Shown piece by piece: positions 21,963-32,156 of a stretch of DNA of 64,000 bases. The DNA is from Pelomyxa schiedti (Eukaryota > Evosea > Pelobiontida > Pelomyxidae): contig JAHLWZ010000004.1 of NCBI GenBank assembly GCA_020536535.1, positions 248,001 to 312,000 on the forward strand, read 5' to 3'. Below the pieces are notes generated by a model. The model saw only the letters and a program-made list of their open reading frames with translations. It was not told where the DNA came from and searched no databases. Both the position numbers and the translations under genes were made by a program. Numbering within the stretch: the stretch's first letter is position 1; every line of letters begins with the position of its first letter.

Positions 21963-23464
21963 ATGGCTGCCACCAACGCCTCGCGAATCAAGTCGCCCAG
22001 GGACTCATGGTGCACCAAGTTGCTGCCGTACGGAAGTGACCCCGCGTTTCGCAGCCAAAACACCAGCGCTTATGGGACGCTGCGCGTCGGCAAGCTGCTG
22101 GAGCACCTCGACGCCTTCGCCAGCGCAATTGCATACAAGCACTGTGACCTCACCTCTGCAATTGTGGAACTCGAGACGGAAGGCGGCGGCGGCGCGGCCA
22201 GCACGGCCAGCAGCAGCGCCCCCTCGATGCTCACCATAGTGACTGCTGCGGTCGACAGAATAATCGCCGACAGGTCGTTCTACGACGTGAGGAGCGACGT
22301 GCGCTTGTGTGGGTGCGTCACGTGGGTGGGTCGCTCATCCATGGACATCAGGATAGAAGCCAGGGTGGTTTCTTCCTCATCTTCTACTCCTGCCTCTCCT
22401 TCGCCTTCTTCTTCTTCTTCTTCTTCTTCTTCGTCGTCGCCGTCGTCGGCGACATCCTCATCGGCAACTTCTGCTGAGACTGAGGGAGACGCTACGGTGG
22501 CGTTTTTCTTGATGGCGGCACGTGACCCTGTCACGCACGCGGCGGCGGTTGTGCCTCCGTTAGCCCCTGGAACCCCTGAGGAGAGGGGGTGGAATGAGGA
22601 TGCTATCAGTGAGTCACTTTACTCTTTGCCTTTCACTTTTTCCCTTTTGTTAAGAATGTCTGTACTAGAGAGGCAGCAGCAACGCAGGCAACGCGTGGAG
22701 CACTCCTTGAGGAGGGAACCTCCTTCGGTGGAGGAGTGGAATGCAATACACTCGTTCTTTATGCAGAAGTCTTTGCAGAAGGAGACTTACCTCCCAATGA
22801 GCAAGACAGAATTTAAAAATACTTTGTTCATGCAGCCACAGGTTTTTCCTCCTTTCTTTTCATTCCGTAATGTGCCAACCTTCAGCAAGGAAAGGAACAT
22901 CCACAGGAAAATATTTGGTGGGTTCCTCATGCGGATTGCGTATGAACTAGCCTGGGTTACTGTTCACGTATTCTCCTTTTTTCCCCCCAACCCTACTTGG
23001 TTACACACCAACTTTTGACCAAGATGGTGTACAAAGTGGCTCCCCTTTTCCTCAGTATTGACGACCTCAATTTCCTTAAACCAGTAGAAATTGGTTCCCT
23101 TGTAACCCTCACATCCCGCATTGTATACACAACAGGCAACACAGTCCAAGTTGCCGTGGAGACTATTGTCCATCACCCAACCACAACTGCATGTGAGCTC
23201 ACCTTTAATGCCCACTTTACTCTGGCGGTTCCGCAGTCATCTGTAATCTGCATCCAGCCAGAGTCGTATGAAGAGGCAATGTTGTTCTTAGAGGGTCGGC
23301 GTAGATACCAAACCTTTGCCCCGGTATGTGTGCAGCTTCCATATGGCTTCTATAAGTCTAAGTGTGCTCTCAAGGTTGAGTTCCCAGTGAACACGTCTGT
23401 TTCCAGTACAGTAGACTATGGTACTTTGACTGGCATTCCCAGTTTGTCAAATTATTTGGTGTGA
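21963..23464 (+). CDS. ACOT9-like acyl-CoA thioesterase, double hotdog
   Basis: First in-frame ATG is 21963 (MAATNASRIKSPRDSW), directly before the conserved N-terminal motif DSWCTKLLPYG. Hotdog 1 has YGTLRVGKLLEHLDAFAS and is interrupted by a polySer/Pro stretch (CTT tract 22405-22432). The linker has VEEWNAIHSFF and MSKTEFKNTLFMQPQ. Hotdog 2 has ERNIHRKIFGGFLMRIAYEL, then LSIDDLNFLKPVEIGSLVTL, typical of ACOT9/ACOT10. TGA is at 23462-23464. The family hydrolyses long- and short-chain acyl-CoA, in mitochondria in animals. No clear targeting peptide is seen, so the location here is unknown. The last exon after GRRRYQTF diverges from the family. Its stop is only 32 bp from the convergent SLC35F stop. 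Confidence 0.85.
22405..22432 (+). repeat. CTT trinucleotide repeat encoding polySer in ACOT9-like gene
   Basis: About nine consecutive TTC/CTT units, read as serines within the first hotdog domain. Confidence 0.75.
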
Positions 23465-23496
23465 AATGAAAGCCCGATACAGAAAATTCAATTGTT

Positions 23497-25587
23497 TTAA
23501 TTGCATACAGGTTGGTATGTTTTGTTTTTGTAAAATAACCATATCACTTTGATTTGGTCTGCGTATAGTACAATAGTTCCTAGTATAACAAGTATGGTGC
23601 CTATGTATGACCAAGCTAGATTTATGTTAGGTTACAGAAAAAAATACAAGCCAAACCTGGAAAATGGTAGTGGTAGGCGTAGGCTTCCGATATTGAAGAG
23701 ATTGGCAACCTACAAACTAATGTCATATCCACCAAAGTCTTTGTGGTGGGCATACGCAAAGAGTGTACCAATTGAAATAAATAGAGCCGACGAACAGGCA
23801 ACACCAATTACAGTAGTGCTGGAGTTGGAGTGAACAAATTAGAAGGGAAAGCACTGCCCACATCTCTCCAAATGAGGAAATTATTGCATTTCCAAGTAAG
23901 TCGCCAATGGTATCCCAAGTCGGCCAGGTAATGTCACCAGACCACTTGGTGAAATAAAGAATCTACAAACATTATTCAAGATTGAAGGGAGTCACCATAC
24001 CGGGAGACCGACCCACATAAGGGAAAGCATGAACAAGCCAGAGAGACCTACAAATAGAAAAGGGTAAAAGACCATCCTCTCAATAGTTGGTTCAGTCTCA
24101 AATGAGTGATCAACACAATAGCGCTGGTATAAAACCTGCTATAGTATTATTATTGTATGAAGGGAGAAATTTAACCAGAAATAAGGACCACAATATCGTG
24201 TTCAGAAGCATTTCAATATACCCACGTGGTGTGTCCTGTGTATAATTTTCAGAACTCTGGTCTTCTGCTTTAACGGCTACGGAACATGAGCCGATTACAA
24301 CAGCATCATAGAAATACCAGTAAGTGCCACAATGATAACACCCACAACACACAAAAGTGTGGCAATTAACTTTGTAGCAATAATCCGCTCTTTTAAAATG
24401 GGAACAGCCTACATAAGGTAAGAGCATTAGGTTTTTGTTTCACAAGGAGCTTACCAACATGTAAACGAATACTGGTGTACATGCTGCCACTAAAAGAGGT
24501 TAGATGCTTATAGTATTTATTCTTTACCTGCAGTTGCTCCAGAAACACTAATGCCTGTGAGGCCAGCATACCACATAAGAGCACTTGTAAACATAAGGAA
24601 AGACATCAGAAACGAGGAAACGATGTATCGCTTCCAGGTAAATTGGCATTTTAATCGAGTCATTTTTTTCCCACGAAGAAGATACCAAGTTGCCCATACT
24701 AGTGCAAGCCACGATAGTGTTGATCTGGCAAACCAAGTCCTAGTTTAATCCATGTCAACATACAGAATACGAGTGCAGTTCATACATACATGAAGTAGGG
24801 GTTCTCATCATTGTCCTTGGTCTCATGTTGTACCAGAAATGCTAAAGCTATCCAGGGTACTAGTTCTCTACTAAGTCAAATGAAGTTCGATACTTTGACA
24901 TACTGATTGTAAGAAACATGCAAACACATGCAGAAATAAAACGGTAAAGAATGATACGCCTTGGTGCATGGCGCACAGTTGTATCAGATAGAAGTGGTTC
25001 CCCCTCTCTTATGGTATGATCAGAGACTGGGAACAGGGAAGACGTGGGTGAACTCCAAAATAACATTTCCCTGAATTTGTGAAACAACCCCAATCCTGCC
25101 TTGTCATTACATGCAAACCCCAACATAAAAAGGTAATGTACGTCTTGGTGGCCGGTGTAAAGTAGCCCAAGGAAGAGTGTTGGCTCCAGTGGGAGTTTCT
25201 GCTTCAGGGTCACGATCACCATTTGTTCTGTACAGTTTCATTTCGTTTGTACTGTGTGTCGGTGGCAATTTTACTGTAGGTTGCAAACTGTGAGGCTCTG
25301 CACTGCCCACAACGCCTGGCGACAGTGCCGCCGTGTTAGCGACTTCAGTCACATTCGTTGTTATACTGTCTGGGGAGCCTAGGTCACTGGCTTCTTCAGT
25401 GGTGGTGGTAGCAACAGCAGCCCCGTCAGATCCAGGCAGAGATCCCTCATTCAGCGTGCCGTCTGTGCTGGTGCTTAATAATTATAATTTGTGTTTTTTA
25501 GTGTATGCATGTGTTTCGTTTTTCGTTTCTGGTTTGGCATTGTTCCCCTGCGCTGATGGTTGGCTAGAAACCTGACGCCTCCTTCAT
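23497..25587 (-). CDS. SLC35F-like nucleotide-sugar/metabolite transporter (DMT superfamily)
   Basis: Multi-pass protein on the minus strand. Conserved text: WYAGLTGISVSGATA, TPVFVYML, then AVPILKERIIATKLIATLL followed by CVVGVIIVAL. This is the helix 4-5 region typical of SLC35F (EamA-like) carriers. The last TM is GTILVILGTIVLYADQIKVI, and the stop is TAA at 23497. The N-terminus is a long Ser/Thr/Glu-rich cytosolic tail followed by a first TM near 24900-24950. I place the start at ATG 25587, because an intron from there joins MKEA to TSTDGTLNEGSLPG in phase. ATG 25241 is the conservative alternative. The substrate cannot be read; the family includes orphan and thiamine-type carriers of endomembranes. 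Only 73 bp separate it from the divergent UBR7-like start. Confidence 0.7.
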
Positions 25588-25660
25588 CGCGAAAAGTCAG
25601 AAGAAGTTAGGAGATCGGCAGATCAGATGGCAGGAAAAAGCGGATCGAAAAATAAAAAAA
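25588..25660. promoter_or_regulatory. 73-bp divergent promoter between SLC35F-like and UBR7-like genes
   Basis: Two divergent start codons (25587 minus, 25661 plus) leave 73 bp. If both starts are right, both promoters and 5' UTRs share this space. No TATA element is visible. Confidence 0.4.
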
Positions 25661-27300
25661 ATGAGCGACAAGGAGGGCGGTGCGGCAGAGGCGGCAACAA
25701 CGACGTGTTGTACCACAACTACGACGTCCACGGCTACCACTGCAACAAATGACGGCGCTCAAGATGAGATCACTGTCACTGCCGTAGATCTGGTCGAAGA
25801 CATCAATCAACTGGAGAAGGAGGCGGAGGAAGTGATTGGAGAACACTGGGGAGAGGAGGGCATTTGTACTTACGACCAAGTTGGCTAACGTGTTACTGTT
25901 TGGTTTCGCGGACTAATGCGCTCCCAAAGGGGTACAAGAATCAGGCCCTGTATTCTTGCTTGACATGTGGCAGTGCCGACAAGCCGGTTTTTTTTCATTT
26001 TTGATCGACTCTGTCGATGGAAGCCCTCTCATGAGAAAACAACAACAAAAAGGTTGGCGTGTGTTTTGGGTGCAGCTTGAGGTGCCACGTGGACCACAAC
26101 ATCGTCGAGCTGTATTTCAAACATGGATTTAGATGTGACTGCGGTTCTTCCAAAATAGGTTCAGGTTTTTCCTTGCCAACCACTCTATTTACAGAGCCTA
26201 GCTACCCCGGATTCTAAATGCTGCTTCAACACTAGTGGTTTCCCCCGTCCCAGCAATACAGAGAATCGATATGGTCACAATTTTCAAGGCCTGTTTTGCT
26301 GGTGCAACAAATTGTACGATCCAGCTACAATAATGTTCCAATGTGTTGCATGTGAAGAATGGTATCATAACTACTGTCTCACAGAAAATGGAGTAAGTGA
26401 TTACTCTGAATTCTCCAAATGGTAATGTCTTTTCTCAGAAAAGCCCAATGCCCTCTGAAGATGACTTTGCCGACCTTATATGCAAAGACTGCATTCAGCG
26501 GTGCCCCTTTCTCTTGTGCTATCCTGAATTACAGGTTTATAATTGATTTTAATGTCACGCAAGACTTCCAACAAGTATTGTTCTTCCAAATGATGAAATA
26601 CAATATTTATTTTACAGGTCAATGCGGAAGGAATCCCAACAACAGAAAAAACGCCAACTGAAACAAGTGCAACGAAGGAGCTGACTGGAACTGGCTGTAA
26701 TATGTCTGCCTTGGCCTTGAAAAAGGCGGAAACAATGACCAAAGAGGCACCTTGTAATACCTACTGGAGGTTTTTATTTAGAAACATTTGATCGCAAGTG
26801 TAATAACTTAATCTACAGGTCTGCATGGCAACATTCGATATGCAGGTGTGAAGGCTGTACACTCAAATATACTCAAACACCATTCCCTTGGTTGTTTGAA
26901 GTACTAAAAAAGAATATCGAGTCAGAAAGTCACCCGGTAGCAGTTGCAACAAGTTGAATCCCTTCTCTTTTTTTCCTGGCTTACAATAGTTCAGAAGCAG
27001 TTCCAGCCTCAATTATCACAACAGCACAAGGTAATTGGTTGGGGGCAACTGAGGAGGGAGTAACACCCAAACAGCTCTGCTGATGGATTCCGTGGAACCC
27101 ACAAAACAACGGGAGCTGGTCCACGGTTACAACGTCTTTGCAACCTCCTTGCATGATTACCTCAAAGGTCTGCAGGACTCAGGGCACACCACGATCACAA
27201 AAGAGGTATCCAAACTGGAAACAACAAAGAATTGACTAAAGCATGGTCCTAGGATATCGATGGCTTCACACAGATGATGGCAAAAAGGCGCAGATTCTAA
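25661..27300 (+). CDS. UBR7: UBR7-like protein: UBR box plus atypical PHD finger
   Basis: Starts at ATG 25661 (MSDKEGGAAEAATTTCC), Thr-rich then acidic. An intron with a GACTAAT branch motif joins TYDQ to GYKNQALYSCLTCGSADKP. The UBR box continues GVCFGCSLRCHVDHNIVELY and FRCDCG. The PHD-like finger has NFQGLFCWCNKLYDP, MFQCVACEEWYHNYC and ICKDCIQRC. The C-terminus has RCEGCTLKY and LVHGYNVFATSLHDYLKGL, then DIDGFTQMMAKRRRF, matching UBR7. TAA is at 27298-27300. UBR7 proteins are candidate E3 ligases, reported to act on histone H2B and N-degrons. Zinc ligands of both domains are present. Convergent with the RasGAP gene. Confidence 0.88.
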
Positions 27301-27634
27301 CGTTGTTCCTTGTGGTCACTGATTCAAGGTCTTGCAAAATTCGGTGAGACAAAATTACAATTTGACTTCTTTTTTCCTCTGAAGAGGGCTGGTATTTGTT
27401 GCTGCTACCCGGATGAAGATGCAGAGTAGTCTGTGAAGAAGTATTTGTTGTTTGATGTGAGGTGTTGTACCTTGCCAGGCCAGTCAGAGTATCTGACTCG
27501 CAATAAGAAAAATCACTCTCTTGGAAGAATAGGATACAGGAGCAGCTTCCACCTTTCCTTAGAAACAAAAAAGCAAAAGTTACGTCGCTGAGCAGTGGTG
27601 AGGGGCTAATGGGGAAGCCATCACTTCCACACAG
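27301..27634. other. Intergenic region between convergent genes
   Basis: 334 bp between the UBR7-like stop and the proposed RasGAP-ankyrin stop. A minus-strand open stretch (27266-27568) is present, but I could not connect it to an exon with conserved content. It may be 3' UTR or a further exon. Confidence 0.4.
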
Positions 27635-30600
27635 TCAAAACTCCTTTTTCTTTTTTTTTTTTTGTTGATGATACACTTGAGTTGGTAGAGTACATGAAGT
27701 GGGTGTCAAAACTATGGTTGTGAAACCAAAATCTGGTGCATCGACGTGATGGATTGCGTGAAGATGCGGCCCTCTCCAGGACTGATCTTGACGGTCCTGT
27801 CACGCAATCTACCAAGTTCCAGGTTGATCCTTTCAAAGCACTCTGTCCGGACCTGCTGCATCAAAGTGCGCTGGGAATCAGGCAAGGAGGAGAACAGAGT
27901 GGAGCTCGGGAGCCGCTGCAACTCGGCAAGTAATTTGCCTGTCCCGCGTTGCCTTACCATTGCGCTTCCGCCAGAGTCGGGGAATATCCCTGCTTTTTCT
28001 ACTACCTTTTTTGTTTTTGGTTATTCGGGGCACACGAGGGAGGGGAGACAACCTCTCTGACTTGGAGTGTTCTTATCCATGTGCTGATGTTGCTTGAGTC
28101 TGTTGTAAGTGATAGGGCGTCGAGGACGCCTTTTATTTGTTCGTTGCTGAGGGCTCTGCGCTTTTCAACCTCGTCGGACTCATATATGGTCTCTGGGAGG
28201 TGGGGCGGCGGTGCTAGGAAGTGATTTAGTGATGGTTTTGTTGTGGGGTTGTTGTGGTACCCATGTACTCCCGCACAGTTTTTACAGTGAGAGGGGATGA
28301 AAAATTGATATCACGGCCCAAGGCCTTGGCCATGGTGATGGGCGTTTCTCGGTTGTTGTTTGTCTATTGAGTACGGGAAGGAACGCTTGCAAAAAAACAA
28401 AACAGAAATACCTTGACTTTTGCTCCCAAATCTAGTAGGCAGTCGATTGCTGGTTGGTTGTTCTGAGAAGAGATGAAATTTTCTGGTAATTAAATGAGAT
28501 GAACCTCTTTAACTGCAATGTGTAACGGTGTGTCGCCGCTGATATTAACAAGTTGAGACAGAGTAAGCTGAAAAGAAATGGGGAGAACTTGTTATCATTC
28601 GCGTTTATATCGGCCCCGTGTTCCACCAGAGCAAACAAAATCATTGCAATCCGAGGAAGACTTTGCCGCACAGCAAGATGTAAAACAGTTGTGCCTTTTG
28701 CTTGTTAAATCAAATTAAGTAGTTCGTTTACCATCGGCCAATCTGTGCTGCATATCAACGGAATGGTGACTCAACAAGATGGCGAAAGTGCAGTCCTCTT
28801 TCCCAGCTGTTAGAGCCAGCATTAAGGGTGTAAACCCGGAGGAATTTTTCAGCAATTTAGTGGAAGGAGCTCTCAACAATACCTTTTTTTTTGTCAATCT
28901 ACAGGAAGAGCGTAATTTTGGGAACTTAGTGTACCTTGACAACTTGCACATGTCCGTTGGAGATGGCCACATGAAGTGGAGTTGCACTGGTTGTACTAGA
29001 GATTGAAGCAGCAAGCTCACTTTACGTTTCAATATTGATATGAGTGCTCAGTGTTTTAAGAAGCAATGCTCACCTATCAAGTTTTAAAAACTCTTTCACT
29101 GCTTCTGCATTCCCTTCTGTCACAGCATCAAAAAAGCGCTTCGTCTGATATTCATTAGTAAAGATGCTTTTCTTTTAAGATACCATTTGTGCGGAATCCA
29201 ACGGTTTGGCATTCTGTTTAGGATCAGAAAAGAAGAAGCTAAGGAGAAACTCAACCAGTGTAGCTTCCAGAGAATTTTGCAATAGTCCTATGATCTCTTT
29301 GTTGCCCATTCTAACAGCCCAATCGTATGGAGATTCTTCCCCTCTTGGGTTTTTGTTTTTTATATTGGGATCGGCGCCACTGTTCAGTAGTTGGGATATG
29401 ACTTCAGGGTGTCCCTTTTTCTGGTGTAAAAAACGATTATTCAGTTGAAGCAAACCTTGAGGACAGCCATATGAAGAGGGGTTTCTCCAAGAGAATTGCG
29501 GGCGTTAATATTAACTTGTCTGTTTGGAGTTTTTTTACAAATTGGAGGAGGCAAGGGAGCAGGTGCCTTGTTTTAAAGATCGGAATAAATCGTGCTAACG
29601 TGGGGTGCCTGACAAGGTAGTGCAGAGGAGTATTCTCTAATTAGATAAGACAGGGAAGAAAAAAAAATATGTCAAACCATCTTCATTTACTCCATTCAGA
29701 TCGATGTGTTCTTGAGACAATAGCAACTCCACGATATCCTGGATGAAGTGTGAATGAAACTTACTACCTCGTAAACTTACTTCGTGGTTGTCACTGCATG
29801 CAATATGAAGTGGAGACCACCCCTTATCATCCTGCAAAAAGGTTTTTTGAAGAAAACTAAGCCGAGAAAGTTACGGGCATATAACAATCAGCACCATGGG
29901 ATAATAAAACTTTGACACAAGCAACTTTTCCTCCCCCACAAGCGTGATGCAGAGCTATATACAAAGTAAAAAAAATAGAAAAGAGAAAAACGAAGACTTT
30001 ACCTGTCATCTCATGTGCCCACGACCAATTTACAAGCTTCTTGTTAGCAGCAAGCAAGATGTCTAATTCCTCGTGAAGACCTTTAAGACAGTGAATTCTA
30101 ACAAGTATTTCCAAACATAAGCACCTGCAGCAGCTGCGTCACACATTTTTTGAACCATTGTTGCACGGTAAAGTTGTCTATCCCGTTTTTTGGATGCTGC
30201 CCTCTACAAGGAACATTAGTAAGGGAAAGTTGTATGGCCGATACCTCAGTTGCTGTAGTCCAGAAATTTTTTTTTGTTTTTTTCTCTGGTTTCTTAGTAA
30301 AGTTTTTTTGGTTAGGAATTATGAAGACCAGAAGAAAAATACCTCGGACTCGGCTAGTGCAACAACTTTTTGGGCTTGTTTTTCCATTTTCTTTCTATCC
30401 CTTTCAGTCACTGATTGAGCATATGCAAGTGCTTTTGGAATAGCCGCACGAATCTCATCACAAGCCAATTTCTGGTAAAAAATTAAGTCAATTCTTTAAA
30501 AAAGGAGGAAGACCTTGGCTGAAGGATCTGCGATAGGATAGTTTAAGTCCAGTGTCCTCAAATAAGTGTTGCTAAGTTGAACAAGGCTAATCAGAGCACT

Positions 30601-31796
30601 TTCCCTTTCTTCAGGGAGAACTTGTGTAGGAACTGCCGGAGTTGATGGGGGTTGCTGTGAAACGATAAGCAATTGTATATTTGTATTTGTGATTTACGGA
30701 AATTGACTCAAGGAACACCCTCATTTTGGGCTGATTCGCTTCCAAAAACGTGTTGAGGGGAAGCATGAAAGTTTCTCGAAATGTCACGTTATTGGCAAGA
30801 TTTTGCACAGTCTTTGAAACCAAGACAAGGTTCCTTCGAATTTCAAGAGAGGGTGATTCTGAAAGATCGAGTTATAATTGCACTAAATTAAGAATGTAAA
30901 CCTTCCACCAATCCATTATTTTCTGGAGCAACTATAGCAGGACAAAAATACCTCAAAATGATGAAGCCTCCCACACAAATGAGGGATTGGTCCGGAAATC
31001 TGTGAAGTTGGAGTAAGATCAAGAGAGGTGGGGGTCCTTACTTTTCATTGCAATATTGCTTGAGGTAGCTGCATACCGTGCGGAAACGCCTGGTTGTTGG
31101 AGGAACGTCAAAAAGGTGAGGGGAACCCAATTACTAAATACGTGGGAAACTTGTCTGCACTGGCAAAAATTGTATCCAGTACACTCTGAACAAGACAGTC
31201 AAAAAAAAAATAATGCATACCACGTGGGCTACCTGAATAAGCCCTTGCAGAAGAGATATATTGGTTTCAAGACTGTCAGTGGGTGCCAAATTTGTTGGAT
31301 TGATCTGTTATTTATTGGATTTTTTTTTTTTGAAAAAAAGAAGTGTATTTCACCTCAAGTGTTCCATGGCTCCCAGTGATAATTGACGTAACAACTGGCT
31401 GAAGAGTGCTCACCAAAAAGTCTTGACCCTCTCCCAGTTTTGACCAGGCTGTTATCACTTTGGAAGCAAGACTGTTTGATCTAAAAAGTGTGCCCGCCTG
31501 AACTGTGAAGTGTGTGCAGGTGAGAACAGAAGGAAAAAACCAAGGTGATCAATACAAGTCCCAAAGGCAAAGAGAGAGAGGGAAAAAAAAAAAGGTCGAG
31601 CCCCACCAGTGGTGCGGATTTCCTTCTGAATAAGGTGCTCTATGAGTGGCAGGGCTTTGCCCTCAGGCTCATAGGCCTTGACGGCTGCCTCTGCCAAAGT
31701 CTGTGCGTCTTTTGTGGCCGTGACGGCACACAACCACTCAATGAAAGTCATAGACCCAGTTGCAATCTGCGCTTTGCGTTGGAATTTGTTTCTCAT
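27635..31796 (-). CDS. RasGAP domain fused to ankyrin repeats
   Basis: Starts at ATG 31796 (MRNKFQRKAQIATGSM). The RasGAP domain has the arginine-finger segment TLFRSNSLASKVITAW, then GGFIILRYFCPAIVAPEN and NLVLVSKTVQNLANN, MLPLNTFLEANQPKM. A charged helix (AYAQSVTERDRKKMEKQAQK) follows. An in-phase intron (30204-30343) joins AESE to RAASKKRDRQLYRAT and another joins AAAA to GLHEELDILLAANKK, which starts about eight ankyrin repeats (LHHACGGGKVACVKVLLSHG, GWSPLHIACSDNHE, HPEVISQLLNSGADPN, DTPLHIAVKE). A 47-nt intron (28214-28260) leads to a ~200-residue C-terminal region of unknown fold (SNEQIKGVLDALSL, RIFTQSIHHVDAP). Stop TGA 27635. The protein would switch off Ras-type GTPases. The fusion rests on in-phase introns; separate genes remain possible. 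Confidence 0.7.
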
Positions 31797-32156
31797 CTCC
31801 ACGCAAACTCAATTGTGGGATGGAATGGAATGGGTGCCCACAACTCATTTTCTCCCATGTCACAAACATTATTTATGTATTGGTGGTTATTAATTAAATA
31901 ACTACTGCCACCCACCCGACGAAAGTCGTCCATCACTTAATTCCCTCTGCTTTGTTTTCTTTTTTTCCGGAAAGATAACCCGCCGAAAAGACCCCTGAAG
32001 AGGAGATTGATGGTAAAAATAACCCTTATGCGAAGTGGTAATCACACCCAATCCAGTTTTGGGTTGTGCCGTAAATTTATACAAGGTATACAAGTGTGAG
32101 GCACTTGCGATTGATACGCTCAATCAACAAGTGGGTGTGCGTTTTGTGGGGATGTT
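31797..32156. other. Intergenic region upstream of the RasGAP gene
   Basis: 360 bp between the RasGAP start and the calpain stop, both minus strand. AT-rich, with TTAATTAA near 31889. It should hold the RasGAP promoter. No gene or repeat is visible. Confidence 0.45.

Noticed and set aside
27266-27568. Minus-strand 100-codon open frame as last exon of the RasGAP-ankyrin gene
   Set aside because: No in-phase junction was found to the preceding exon, which meets a stop at 27635. The frame overlaps the UBR7 last exon and is Ser/Thr-rich without motifs.
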